Part shown: one piece after another, positions 6,649 through 14,521 of the stretch
How the letters are laid out: each line of letters starts with the position of its first letter
Numbering within the stretch: position 1 is the first letter of the stretch
NCBI GenBank assembly: GCA_934654625.1
Contig: CAKUGM010000022.1
Location: forward strand, 1 to 24,611
Source of the DNA: an uncultured Collinsella sp.
Lineage (GTDB): Bacteria; Actinomycetota; Coriobacteriia; Coriobacteriales; Coriobacteriaceae
Length of the DNA: 24,611 nucleotides
Reading direction: 5' to 3'
Notes under the pieces: model-generated
What the model was told of the DNA's origin: nothing
What the model saw: the letters and a program-made list of their open reading frames with translations, nothing else
The model's database searches: none
Program-made: the position numbers and the translations under genes

Positions 6649-7014
6649 ATGAATAAGCATAAGGCGAAGTTGGCGGGTCTCAAGCGTCGTCAGCGTCGTG
6701 TTCGTGGCAAGATCTCGGGTACTGCCGAGCGTCCGCGTCTGCGCGTTACCCGCACCAACGCCAACATCTACGCCCAGATCATCGACGATACCGAGGGCTC
6801 CCGTACCTTGGTTTCCGCTTCGACGCTCGAGGCTGAGTTCGAGGGCATGACCACCTCGAACAAGACGGCTGCCGAGAAGGTTGGCGAGCTCGTCGCCAAG
6901 CGCGCTCTCGAGGCCGGTATCACCGCCGTCGCTTTCGACCGCGGTGGCCGCATCTATCACGGCCGCGTCAAGGCCCTCGCCGACGGCGCCCGCGCCGCTG
7001 GTCTCAAGTTCTAG
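6649..7014 (+). CDS. rplR: 50S ribosomal protein L18
   Basis: This 121-residue protein binds 5S rRNA together with L5. The basic N-terminus ([20 protein letters not shown]) is followed by [20 protein letters not shown] and ends with [20 protein letters not shown], the family's C-terminal signature. TAAGGAG (6634-6640) precedes the ATG. The gap to rpsE is 14 bases. Confidence 0.97.
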   Translation: MNKHKAKLAGLKRRQRRVRGKISGTAERPRLRVTRTNANIYAQIIDDTEGSRTLVSASTLEAEFEGMTTSNKTAAEKVGELVAKRALEAGITAVAFDRGGRIYHGRVKALADGARAAGLKF

Positions 7015-7028
7015 GAGGTTTGTAGCAC

Positions 7029-7550
7029 ATGGCTCGTAATCAAAAGCAGCGCGAGGCCTCCGAGTTCGAGGAGCGCGTCGTTTTCATCAACCGTGTTTCC
7101 AAGACCGTCAAGGGCGGTCGCCGCATGTCCCTCGTCGCTCTCGTCGTCGTGGGCGATGGCAAGGGCAACATCGGTCTTGGCATGGGTAAGTCCGCTGAGG
7201 TGCCCCTGGCTATCTCCAAGGCTTCCCTGGACGCCAAGAAGAACATGTTCCACGTGCCCGTGACCGAGGATGGCACCATTCCTCACGAGGTCGAGGGTCA
7301 CTTCGGTGCCGGTCGCATCGTCATCAAGCCCGCTGTCGAGGGTACCGGCGTTATCGCCGGTGGCGCTGTGCGTCCCCTCTTCGAGCTTGCCGGCATCAAG
7401 AACGTCCTGTCCAAGTCTCTCGGTACCGATAACGGCCTGAACATCATCAAGGCCGCTTGCGAGGGCCTCAAGGAGCTCTCCGCTCCCGAGGATGTCGCCG
7501 CTCGTCGTGGCATCACCGTTTCCGAGATGTTTACCGGGAAGGTGAAGTAG
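7029..7550 (+). CDS. rpsE: 30S ribosomal protein S5
   Basis: This 173-residue protein has the N-terminal double-stranded-RNA-binding fold (EFEERVVFINRVSKTVKGGRR, about 12-32) and the S5 C-terminal domain (GIKNVLSKSLGTDNGLNIIKAACEGL). It lines the mRNA entry channel and affects decoding accuracy. AGGAGG (7013-7018), overlapping the rplR stop, serves as ribosome binding site. The last codons overlap the rpmD Shine-Dalgarno region, suggesting coupled translation. Confidence 0.97.
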   Translation: MARNQKQREASEFEERVVFINRVSKTVKGGRRMSLVALVVVGDGKGNIGLGMGKSAEVPLAISKASLDAKKNMFHVPVTEDGTIPHEVEGHFGAGRIVIKPAVEGTGVIAGGAVRPLFELAGIKNVLSKSLGTDNGLNIIKAACEGLKELSAPEDVAARRGITVSEMFTGKVK

Positions 7551-7552
7551 GA

Positions 7553-7735
7553 ATGGCTAACACCATCAAGATTCGTCAGATCCGCAGCACCAACGGCTGC
7601 AAGAGCGATCAGGTCAAGACCGTTCGCGCCCTCGGCCTGCACAGGATCCGTGAGGAGCGCGAGATCGCTGATAACGAGAGCGTTCGCGGTATGCTCTTCA
7701 AGGTCAAGCACCTTGTCGAGATTGTAGAGGAGTAG
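7553..7735 (+). CDS. rpmD: 50S ribosomal protein L30
   Basis: This small 60-residue protein has the L30 core IKIRQIRSTNGCKSDQVKTVRALGL followed by HRIREEREIADNESVRGMLFKVKHLV. It starts two bases after the rpsE stop and ends two bases before the rplO ATG. The frame extends upstream inside rpsE, but family length and the junction fix this start. Confidence 0.96.
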   Translation: MANTIKIRQIRSTNGCKSDQVKTVRALGLHRIREEREIADNESVRGMLFKVKHLVEIVEE

Positions 7736-7737
7736 CA

Positions 7738-8187
7738 ATGCAGCTTCACGATCTTACTCCCGCACCCGGCTCTACGCACAAGCGTAAGCGCGTCGGTCGC
7801 GGTAATTCTTCCGGTAACGGCACTTACGCCGGCCGTGGCCAGAACGGCCAGGGTTCTCGTTCCGGTGGCACCAAGGGTGCCGGCTTCGAGGGTGGCCAGA
7901 CTCCTCTCGCGATGCGTCTGCCTAAGCTCCCCGGCTTCCGCAACCCCCGTCGTATCGAGTACAGCCCGATTAACGTTTCCGCTCTCGATGCCCGTTTCGA
8001 GGACGGCGCTGTGGTCGACGGTGCTGCTCTGAAGGCTGCTGGCCTTATCAAGAGCGAGTTCGAGCCCGTTAAGGTGCTCGGCAACGGCGAGATCAGCAAG
8101 AAACTCACGGTCAAGGTCGATAAGGCTTCGGCTTCCGCCAAGGCTAAGATCGAGGCTGCCGGAGGGTCGGTTGAGCTGCCGTGCTAA
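7738..8187 (+). CDS. rplO: 50S ribosomal protein L15
   Basis: This 149-residue protein stabilises 23S rRNA. The N-terminus MQLHDLTPAPGSTHKRKRVGRGNSSG (as parts) and the glycine/arginine-rich stretch through GFEGGQTPLAMRLPK match the unstructured L15 arm that threads into rRNA. The C-terminal globular part follows. The stop codon overlaps the secY GTG start by 7 bases, so secY translation is probably coupled. Confidence 0.97.
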   Translation: MQLHDLTPAPGSTHKRKRVGRGNSSGNGTYAGRGQNGQGSRSGGTKGAGFEGGQTPLAMRLPKLPGFRNPRRIEYSPINVSALDARFEDGAVVDGAALKAAGLIKSEFEPVKVLGNGEISKKLTVKVDKASASAKAKIEAAGGSVELPC

Positions 8188-9467
8188 CTGGTCTTAAAAA
8201 CGCATTCTCTATCAAAGAGCTGCGCGGCAAGATCATTTTCACCATCGCCATGCTTGTGCTGTACCGTCTCGGTGCGCACATCCCCGTGCCCGGTATCCCC
8301 TTCCAGGGGATAACGGGCCTTTTCTCGAATACCGATACCTCGGTGGCTTCGGGTGCTATGGCCCTGCTGAACTTGTTCTCCGGTGGCGCTTTGGCGTACG
8401 TGTCGGTGTTCTCCCTGGGCATCATGCCTTACATCACGAGCTCGATCATCCTTCAGATGCTTCAGGCCGTGGTTCCGTCTCTGCACGAGCTTGCTCGTGA
8501 GGGCGAGGTCGGTCAGACCAAGATTACCCAGTATTCGCGTTACCTCACGCTTGCTCTCGCAATCCTGAACTCGATCGGTTACCTGTTCCTGTTCAAGAGC
8601 TTTGGCATCAGCTTCAACGGTGCCGATGCACCCGAGATCATCTTCGATATCGTGATCGTGGGCACGCTTGTGGCCGGCGCCATGCTCATCATGTGGATGG
8701 GCGAGCTCATCACCCAGCGTGGTATCGGCAACGGCATGAGCCTCATCATCTTCGCCAACATCATGGCGGGCCTGCCCCAGTCAATCTATTCGAGCGTTGA
8801 GAACGGCAGCAACGGCATCGTGATGACCGCTATCATCTGCGTTGTCATCCTGATCGTCATTCCGCTGATCGTCTACATCGAGCGCGGCCAGCGCCGCATT
8901 CCGGTGCAGTATGCCAAGCGCGTTGTCGGCCGTCGCATGATGGGCGGACAGTCCACGTACCTTCCTATCAAGGTAAACACCGCGGGCGTCATTCCCATCA
9001 TCTTTGCAAGTGCCCTTCTGTACTTCCCGGCTCAGATTGCTGTCTTCTTCCCTGGTATCACGTGGATCCAGGTTGTCGCCGGCGCCCTGTCTTCCGGTTG
9101 GCTCAACTGGGTGCTCAACGTTGTGCTCATCGTGTTCTTTGCGTACTTCTACACCTCTATGGTGTTCAATCCCGAGGATACCGCCGATAACCTGCAGAAG
9201 CAGGGCGGCTTTATTCCCGGCGTGCGCCCGGGCCGTGCCACCGCTGCCTATATCAAGAACGCGCTGTCGAAGATCACCCTGCCTTCTGCCATCTTCCTGG
9301 CAGTTATCGCCATCGTGCCTTCGATCGTGTTCAGCTTCACTGGCAACACGCTCATCCGCGCCTTTGGCGGTACTTCCATCCTTATTATGGTCGGTGTCGT
9401 CCTTGACACCATTGCCAAGGTGGAGAGCCAGATGAAGATGTACGATTACGACGGGTTCTTTAAATAA
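8181..9467 (+). CDS. secY: Protein translocase subunit SecY
   Basis: This 428-residue channel of the SecYEG translocon moves secretory proteins across, and inserts others into, the cytoplasmic membrane. It has ten predicted membrane segments. Signatures include RLGAHIPVPGI after the first helix, the LLNLFSGGAL plug region, GIMPYITSSIILQML, WMGELITQRGIGNGMSLIIFANI, and the basic cytosolic loop ERGQRRIPVQYAKRVVGRR that contacts SecA and ribosomes. It starts with GTG inside rplO. Length is normal. Its position before adk-map is the classic bacterial order. Confidence 0.98.
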   Translation: MLTGLKNAFSIKELRGKIIFTIAMLVLYRLGAHIPVPGIPFQGITGLFSNTDTSVASGAMALLNLFSGGALAYVSVFSLGIMPYITSSIILQMLQAVVPSLHELAREGEVGQTKITQYSRYLTLALAILNSIGYLFLFKSFGISFNGADAPEIIFDIVIVGTLVAGAMLIMWMGELITQRGIGNGMSLIIFANIMAGLPQSIYSSVENGSNGIVMTAIICVVILIVIPLIVYIERGQRRIPVQYAKRVVGRRMMGGQSTYLPIKVNTAGVIPIIFASALLYFPAQIAVFFPGITWIQVVAGALSSGWLNWVLNVVLIVFFAYFYTSMVFNPEDTADNLQKQGGFIPGVRPGRATAAYIKNALSKITLPSAIFLAVIAIVPSIVFSFTGNTLIRAFGGTSILIMVGVVLDTIAKVESQMKMYDYDGFFK

Positions 9468-9487
9468 CTCGAAGAAGGAGACATCTC

Positions 9488-10114
9488 ATGAATCTCGTAC
9501 TTTTGGGAGCTCCCGGTGCCGGTAAGGGCACCCAGGCTCAGCGTCTGGTCGCCGAGTTCGGCGTTGCTCACATCTCTACGGGCGACCTGCTTCGTGCTGC
9601 CGTCAAGAACGGCACTGAGCTGGGCGTTCAGGCCAAGAAGTACATGGATGCTGGCGAGCTTGTGCCCGACCAGTTGGTGATCGATCTTGTCAAGGAGCGC
9701 CTTGCTGCCGATGATGCCCAGAAGGGATTCATCCTCGATGGCTTCCCGCGCAACACCGCTCAGGCCGTGACGCTCGACTCCGAGCTCGCTGCCATGGATC
9801 GCTCTCTTGACTGCGCCTTGCTGGTGGACGTCCCCGCCGACGTCATCATCGGTCGCCTCTCTTCGCGTCGTACCTGCCGTGACTGCGGCTATACCGGTAC
9901 CGCATCTGACGCTACTTGCCCCACCTGCGGTGGCGAGATGTATCAGCGCGATGACGACAAGCCCGAGACCATCAAGAATCGTCTCGATGTCTACGAGAAG
10001 AACACCAGCCCGCTGGTTGAGTACTATCGTGGCCAGAACATCTTGAAGGTCGTCGACGGCGATCGCGACGCCGATGTTGTCTACGGCGACGTCAAGGACA
10101 CTCTCGGTCTATGA
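9488..10114 (+). CDS. adk: Adenylate kinase
   Basis: This 208-residue enzyme interconverts ATP + AMP and 2 ADP. The P-loop GAPGAGKGT lies at 7-15, the AMP site STGDLLR at about 30-36, and DGFPRN at 84-89. The LID domain carries a zinc knuckle C130-x2-C133-x10-C144-x2-C147. The spacing of 10 residues between cysteine pairs is shorter than the usual 16 or so, so the LID is compact, and the protein is slightly shorter than long-form Adk (about 214-217). The ATG has GAAGGAG upstream. The stop overlaps the map start (ATGA). Confidence 0.97.
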   Translation: MNLVLLGAPGAGKGTQAQRLVAEFGVAHISTGDLLRAAVKNGTELGVQAKKYMDAGELVPDQLVIDLVKERLAADDAQKGFILDGFPRNTAQAVTLDSELAAMDRSLDCALLVDVPADVIIGRLSSRRTCRDCGYTGTASDATCPTCGGEMYQRDDDKPETIKNRLDVYEKNTSPLVEYYRGQNILKVVDGDRDADVVYGDVKDTLGL

Positions 10115-10899
10115 TCAAGATCAAGACCGCGGCACAAATCGAAGAGATGAAAAAGGCTGGAGCGCTATCTAAGATGGCGCTCCGCCATGTTGGAGCTATG
10201 GTCCGCCCCGGCGTTTCGACGTTTGAGCTCGATCAGCTTGCGGAGCAGATCATCCGTATGCATGGGGGCAAACCCGCCTTCAAGGGATACGGTGGATTCC
10301 CTGGAACCATCTGCGCTTCTGTCAACGATCAGGTGGTCCACGGCATTCCCAATCCCGACGTCATCTTGCGTGATGGCGACATCCTTTCGGTTGACACCGG
10401 TGCCATTGTCAATGGTTGGGTTGGCGACAACGCCTGGACGTTCTATTGCGGAACGCCCTCTGCTGAGGTTCAGACCCTGTGCCAAGTGACGCGAGACTGC
10501 CTCATCGCCGGTATCAAGCAGGCGGTGCCGGGCAACTCGATCGGCGACATCGGTTTTGCGATTCAGTCGCTTGCCGAGTCCCACGGGTTCGGCGTCTTGC
10601 GCGACTACGTCGGTCACGGCGTTGGCCGCGAGATGCATGAAGAGCCCAATGTCCCCAACTATGGTAAGAAGGGGAGGGGCGTACGCTTGCGCTCTGGCAT
10701 GGTTATCGCCATCGAGCCCATGATCACGCTCGGTTCCAACCATGTTTCCACGGGAGCGGACGGTTGGGTGGTCTCTACTCGCGATCACCTGGGTGCCGCC
10801 CACTTCGAGAACACCATTGCCATCACCGAAGATGGCCCCGTGGTGCTCACCGCCGACGAGCACGGTGCGTGGTGCAGCCTCCAAGGTGGCTGCATGTAA
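10111..10899 (+). CDS. map: Methionine aminopeptidase, type I
   Basis: This 262-residue metalloenzyme removes the initiator methionine from new proteins. The five metal ligands of the family are all present: D95, D106, H169 (GHGVGREMHEEP), E202 (IEPM) and E233. The substrate-side histidine H77 in VNDQVVHGIP is also there. It has no N-terminal zinc-finger extension. The ATG shares bases with the adk stop, indicating coupled translation. Confidence 0.97.
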   Translation: MIKIKTAAQIEEMKKAGALSKMALRHVGAMVRPGVSTFELDQLAEQIIRMHGGKPAFKGYGGFPGTICASVNDQVVHGIPNPDVILRDGDILSVDTGAIVNGWVGDNAWTFYCGTPSAEVQTLCQVTRDCLIAGIKQAVPGNSIGDIGFAIQSLAESHGFGVLRDYVGHGVGREMHEEPNVPNYGKKGRGVRLRSGMVIAIEPMITLGSNHVSTGADGWVVSTRDHLGAAHFENTIAITEDGPVVLTADEHGAWCSLQGGCM

Positions 10900-10938
10900 T
10901 TTCGATAACGCAGTAGTTGTGGAGCGATTACGAATCTT

Positions 10939-10967
10939 TTACCACAGCTCGTTTTGTGTTATAGAAT
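10939..10967 (+). promoter_or_regulatory. Possible promoter before infA
   Basis: TTACCA (10939-10944) and TAGAAT (10962-10967) are 17 bases apart, matching 4 of 6 and 5 of 6 consensus bases. An imperfect hairpin (10914-10921 with 10941-10948) overlaps the -35 box. The 107-base gap and local AT richness support a promoter or leader here, but neither is proven. Confidence 0.35.
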
Positions 10968-11006
10968 TCTCAATTGCTGTCGTTTTATAGAGAAAGATGA
11001 TTGCTT

Positions 11007-11225
11007 GTGAAGAAGGAAGATGCTATCGAACTCGAGGGTACGGTAACCGAGCCGCTCCCCAACGCCATGTTTCGCGTCGAGCTCGAGAACGGTGCAACGG
11101 TTCTGTGCTCTATTTCGGGCAAGATCCGCATGAATTACATCCGTATTCTTCCCGGCGACAAGGTTGTCGTGGAGATTTCCCCGTACGACCTGACGCGCGG
11201 GCGCATCACCTATCGCTATAAATAG
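11007..11225 (+). CDS. infA: Translation initiation factor IF-1
   Basis: This 72-residue OB-fold protein blocks the ribosomal A site during initiation. It matches the family from [12 protein letters not shown] through [21 protein letters not shown] to the C-terminal RGRITYRYK. The GTG at 11007 gives the normal 72-residue length. A TTG two codons earlier is possible but less likely. The upstream AGAAAG is a weak ribosome binding site. The stop codon lies inside a 20-bp inverted repeat. Confidence 0.95.
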   Translation: MKKEDAIELEGTVTEPLPNAMFRVELENGATVLCSISGKIRMNYIRILPGDKVVVEISPYDLTRGRITYRYK

Positions 11226-11278
11226 CGATATGCACAAAGTGCATTTCGTCGATCGCAGGAGTGCTCAGCCCGCGATCG
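11211..11278 (+). other. Three successive hairpins across the infA stop and downstream gap
   Basis: The first is TATCGCTAT/ATAGCGATA (11211-11219 with 11222-11230), spanning the infA stop. The second is ATGCAC-AAA-GTGCAT (11230-11244), followed by TTTC. The third is CGATCGC/GCGATCG (11250-11256 with 11272-11278). None has a strong U run. They may protect or process the mRNA or attenuate transcription before rpmJ. Confidence 0.5.
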
Positions 11279-11333
11279 CGTTTGCATGTGTATCCAGCCT
11301 ATCGTTTTTAACGCCTGCGGCTGGGCGAGTAGA

Positions 11334-11339
11334 TATAGT
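11334..11339 (+). promoter_or_regulatory. Possible -10 box before rpmJ
   Basis: TATAGT, the same hexamer as in the tRNA-Ala and rplE-leader promoters, lies 36 bases before the rpmJ start. No good -35 box is visible. It could provide a second promoter for the rpmJ-rpsM-rpsK-rpsD-rpoA-rplQ part. Confidence 0.3.
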
Positions 11340-11374
11340 ACGTTGTAGTTTGAGCACTACCGAGAGGAAGAACG

Positions 11375-11488
11375 ATGAAGGTACGTCCTTCGGTCAAGAA
11401 GATGTGCGATAAGTGCAAGATCATCCGACGCCACGGCAAGATTCTCGTCATCTGCGAGAATCCTCGCCACAAGCAGCGTCAGGGCTAA
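11375..11488 (+). CDS. rpmJ: 50S ribosomal protein L36, zinc type
   Basis: This 37-residue protein, the smallest of the large subunit, reads [17 protein letters not shown] then [20 protein letters not shown]. The zinc ribbon ligands C11, C14, C27 and H32 are all present. AGAGGAAG (11363-11370) precedes the ATG. Its place between infA and rpsM is the standard order. The zinc form parallels the zinc-type S14 in this cluster. Confidence 0.96.
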   Translation: MKVRPSVKKMCDKCKIIRRHGKILVICENPRHKQRQG

Positions 11489-11503
11489 GAGAGGAGACCA
11501 ACG

Positions 11504-11878
11504 TTGGCCCGTATTAATGGTGTCGACCTTCCGCGCGAGAAGCGTGTTGAGATCGGTCTGACCTACATCTACGGCATCGGCCGCACGACCGCCACCAAGA
11601 TCTGCAACGAGTGCAACATCAATGTTGACACCCGTGTTAAGGATCTTACGGAAGACGAAATCGATGCGATCCGTAAGTACATCGACAACGCCCAACTCAT
11701 GGTTGAGGGCGATCTGCGCCGCGAGCGCAACATGAACGTCAAGCGTCTGATGGATATCGGCTGCAACCGTGGCCTCCGTCACCGCAAGGGCCTCCCTGTC
11801 CGTGGACAGCGCACCCACACTAACGCTCGTACCCGTAAGGGTCCGAAGCGTCAGATCGGTGCCAAGAAGAAGAAATAA
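11504..11878 (+). CDS. rpsM: 30S ribosomal protein S13
   Basis: This 124-residue protein of the small-subunit head contacts the large subunit and the P-site tRNA. It begins [21 protein letters not shown] and ends with the basic tail [18 protein letters not shown]...KKKK that reaches the P site. It starts with TTG; AGAGGAGA (11489-11496) is ideally placed and no ATG or GTG gives the family N-terminus. A TTG start on a highly expressed gene is uncommon. Confidence 0.96.
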   Translation: MARINGVDLPREKRVEIGLTYIYGIGRTTATKICNECNINVDTRVKDLTEDEIDAIRKYIDNAQLMVEGDLRRERNMNVKRLMDIGCNRGLRHRKGLPVRGQRTHTNARTRKGPKRQIGAKKKK

Positions 11879-11894
11879 GGGAGACTGACGCAAC

Positions 11895-12299
11895 ATGGCT
11901 ACTGCTAAGAAAAACGTTCGCAGCGCCCGCATCAAGCGCTCTGATCGTAAGAACATCTCCGTTGGACAGGCGCACATTCGCTCCACGTTCAACAACACGA
12001 TCGTTTCCATCACCGACGCCCAGGGTAACGTCATTGCCTGGAAGTCTGCCGGTACGGTTGGTTTCAAGGGCTCCCGTAAGTCCACCCCGTTTGCTGCTCA
12101 GATGGCTGCCGAGGCTTGCGCCAAGATCGCCATGGAGCACGGCATGCACAAGGTTGCCGTCTTCGTCAAGGGCCCTGGTTCTGGCCGCGAGACCGCAATT
12201 CGCTCCCTCCAGGCTGCTGGCCTCGAGGTTTCGAGCATCCAGGACAAGACTCCCATCCCGCACAACGGCTGCCGCCCCAAGAAGCGTCGTCGCGTGTAA
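11895..12299 (+). CDS. rpsK: 30S ribosomal protein S11
   Basis: This 134-residue platform protein of the small subunit shows [26 protein letters not shown] (in parts), [16 protein letters not shown], and the C-terminal signature [20 protein letters not shown]. The ribosome binding site AGGGAGA overlaps the rpsM stop. Length is typical. Confidence 0.97.
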   Translation: MATAKKNVRSARIKRSDRKNISVGQAHIRSTFNNTIVSITDAQGNVIAWKSAGTVGFKGSRKSTPFAAQMAAEACAKIAMEHGMHKVAVFVKGPGSGRETAIRSLQAAGLEVSSIQDKTPIPHNGCRPKKRRRV

Positions 12300-12318
12300 C
12301 TGAAAGGATCGATAAACT

Positions 12319-12915
12319 ATGGCAATCGACAGGACTCCGGTTCTCAAGCGCTGCCGTCAGCTCGGGATCGATCCCGCTGAGCTCGGTTACAGCAGCAAGA
12401 AGGAATCTATCCGCCAGCCCAAGCGCCGTCGCAAGGAATCCGAGTACGGCATGCAGCTGCGCGAGAAGCAGAAGGTTAAGTTCATTTACGGTGTACTCGA
12501 GAAGCAGTTCCACAGCTACTTCGTCCGTGCCCGTAAGATGAAGGGCGTCACCGGCGAGAACCTGATGATCATTCTCGAGACCCGTCTCGACAATGTCGTC
12601 TTCCGTCTGGGCTTCGCCCGCACCCGCAAGGAGGCACGTCAGTCCGTGCGTCACGGTCACTTCACCGTGAACGGCCGTCGTGTTGACATCCCGTCCTATC
12701 TCGTCAAGCCCGGCGACGTCGTCGCTGTTGGCGAGAAGTACCGCGATCTCCTTCCCATCAAGGAGGCTCTGATCTCCTCCGAGCGTTTCGAGGTCCCCGG
12801 CTGGCTCGAGGTCGATATCGAGAAGCTGTCTGGTAACGTGCTCGCTCTGCCGACGCGTGAGCAGATCAGCGGTGATATCAACGAGCAGCTCATCGTCGAG
12901 CTCTACTCTAAGTAG
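12319..12915 (+). CDS. rpsD: 30S ribosomal protein S4
   Basis: This 198-residue primary 16S rRNA binding protein nucleates small-subunit assembly and in many bacteria represses the alpha operon. The S4 RNA-binding domain is [41 protein letters not shown] at about 87-127. The N-terminal region has only one cysteine (C12), so this is the zinc-free form. AAAGGA (12303-12308) precedes the ATG. Confidence 0.97.
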   Translation: MAIDRTPVLKRCRQLGIDPAELGYSSKKESIRQPKRRRKESEYGMQLREKQKVKFIYGVLEKQFHSYFVRARKMKGVTGENLMIILETRLDNVVFRLGFARTRKEARQSVRHGHFTVNGRRVDIPSYLVKPGDVVAVGEKYRDLLPIKEALISSERFEVPGWLEVDIEKLSGNVLALPTREQISGDINEQLIVELYSK

Positions 12916-12947
12916 TCCATTTGGGCTGCTGAGGCTGGAGGTAATAC

Positions 12948-13889
12948 ATGTCAGAATTCATTAGGCCCCAGGTTCAGGTCGAGGAAATCAACGAAACGTC
13001 TGCGCGCGTCTCGGTTGAGCCTCTCGAGCGTGGCTATGGTGACACGCTGGGTAATTCCCTGCGTCGTGTCCTTCTTTCCTCGCTTGAGGGCGCAGCTGTC
13101 GAGGCTATCCAGATCGATGGTGCGCAGCACGAGTTCATGACTATCCCCAACATGGTTGAGGACGTCACTGATATCGTCCTGAACGTTAAGGGTCTGGTGT
13201 TCCGTTCGCTCGGTACCACCGACGAGGCTACCGCCACCATTTCGGTCGACGGTCCTTGCGAGGTTACCGGTGCAGACTTCTTCATTCCTTCGGAGTTCGA
13301 GCTCGTCAACCCCGAGCAGCACATCGCTACCCTCAACGAGGGCGGTCACCTCACGATGAGCATGCGCATCGGCTATGGCCGCGGTTATGTCTCTTATGAG
13401 TCGAACAAGCGCGACAGTGATCCCATCGGCATCATTCATGTCGACTCGCTGTACTCGCCTGTCCACCGTTGCGCCAAGCTCGTTGAGGCTTGCCGCGTGG
13501 GTCAGCACACCGACTACGATCGCCTCGTCCTCGAGGTCGAGACCAACGGTGCGCTTTCTCCTCGTGACGCCGTCGTGCAGGCTGCCAATATCATCAATCA
13601 GCATATGGCTGCCTTCATGAATTTGGCCGAGGCCCCCGAGGAGGAGGAAGAGGTTTCGATCTTCGCTCCCGAGCAGACCAGCGACAACGCTGAGCTCGAC
13701 AAGCAGATCGAGGATCTTGATCTCTCGGTTCGCTCCTACAACTGCCTGAAGCGCGCGAGCATCCACTCCGTGCGTCAGCTGGTGGAGTTCTCCGAGAACG
13801 ACCTGCTTAACATCCGTAACTTCGGTGTTAAGTCGATCGAAGAAGTCAAGGACAAGCTTGAGTCTATGGGCCTGAGCCTCAAGGCATAG
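12948..13889 (+). CDS. rpoA: DNA-directed RNA polymerase subunit alpha
   Basis: This 313-residue subunit assembles RNA polymerase as a dimer. The N-terminal domain (about 1-230) has VEPLERGYGDTLGNSLRRVLLSSLEGAA and the AAIDGAQHEF-like dimer region. An acidic linker (EAPEEEEEVS) joins it to the C-terminal domain (about 250-313; LDLSVRSYNCLKRASIHSVRQLVEFSENDLLNIRNFGVKS), which contacts UP elements and activators. GGAGGT (12937-12942) precedes the ATG. Position between rpsD and rplQ is standard. Confidence 0.98.
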   Translation: MSEFIRPQVQVEEINETSARVSVEPLERGYGDTLGNSLRRVLLSSLEGAAVEAIQIDGAQHEFMTIPNMVEDVTDIVLNVKGLVFRSLGTTDEATATISVDGPCEVTGADFFIPSEFELVNPEQHIATLNEGGHLTMSMRIGYGRGYVSYESNKRDSDPIGIIHVDSLYSPVHRCAKLVEACRVGQHTDYDRLVLEVETNGALSPRDAVVQAANIINQHMAAFMNLAEAPEEEEEVSIFAPEQTSDNAELDKQIEDLDLSVRSYNCLKRASIHSVRQLVEFSENDLLNIRNFGVKSIEEVKDKLESMGLSLKA

Positions 13890-13918
13890 CGCCCTGTTTT
13901 TAGAGGAGAAACCAGACA

Positions 13919-14401
13919 ATGCGTCACAACGTTAAGAAAGGCCTGAAGCTCGGCACCGACGCCAGCCACACCAAGGCCATGAAGAAGAGCCTCGCTCAGG
14001 CTCTCTTTGCGAACGATCGCATCAAGACCACCGAGACCCGCGCCAAGGCCCTGCGTTCCTACGCTGAGCCTATCATCACGTGGGCCAAGAAGGGCGACCT
14101 GCACTCTCGTCGTCTGGCTATCGCCAAACTCGGCGATAAGCAGCTCGTGGCCGAGCTCTTCGACAAGGCCGCTCAGGGCATGTGGGCAGACCGCAACGGC
14201 GGTTATACCCGCATCATGAAGCTTGGCCGTCGTAAGGGTGACAACGCCGAGATGGTCATCATCGAGGTCGTTTCCGAGCCCGTAGCCAAGAAGGCCCCTA
14301 AGAAGGCCGCCAAGAAGGCTGCTGCTCCCAAGAAGGTTGAGGCTGAGGAGACCGTTGAGGCTCCCGCAGCTGAGGCCGAGGAGACCACTGACGCCGAGTA
14401 G
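13919..14401 (+). CDS. rplQ: 50S ribosomal protein L17 with low-complexity C-terminal tail
   Basis: The first 120 or so residues match L17 (HTKAMKKSLAQALFANDRIKTTETRAKALRSYAE, then NGGYTRIMKLGRRKGDNAEM). A further 40 residues (121-160) form a tail: first lysine/alanine/proline-rich, then glutamate/alanine-rich, ending EETTDAE. The tail is charged and probably disordered. Longer L17 tails are known in actinobacteria. GAGGAGA (13903-13909) precedes the ATG. It is the last gene before the terminator. Confidence 0.96.
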   Translation: MRHNVKKGLKLGTDASHTKAMKKSLAQALFANDRIKTTETRAKALRSYAEPIITWAKKGDLHSRRLAIAKLGDKQLVAELFDKAAQGMWADRNGGYTRIMKLGRRKGDNAEMVIIEVVSEPVAKKAPKKAAKKAAAPKKVEAEETVEAPAAEAEETTDAE

Positions 14402-14427
14402 CGTCAAAGATCATTTGATCGAATTTG

Positions 14428-14458
14428 AAAGGGGTGCGCTCGTGCGCGCCCCTTTTTT
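14428..14458 (+). terminator. Intrinsic terminator of the ribosomal protein cluster
   Basis: GGGGTGCGC (14431-14439) pairs with GCGCGCCCC (14444-14452) with one G-U pair and a TCGT loop, followed by six Ts. It ends the long rplE-rplQ transcript about 30 bases after rplQ. Confidence 0.93.
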
Positions 14459-14521
14459 CGTATGATTTCGATGCGCGCTGCGCGTTTTTCTTGATATGAA
14501 CCGATATGTCCGGGGGTGAAG

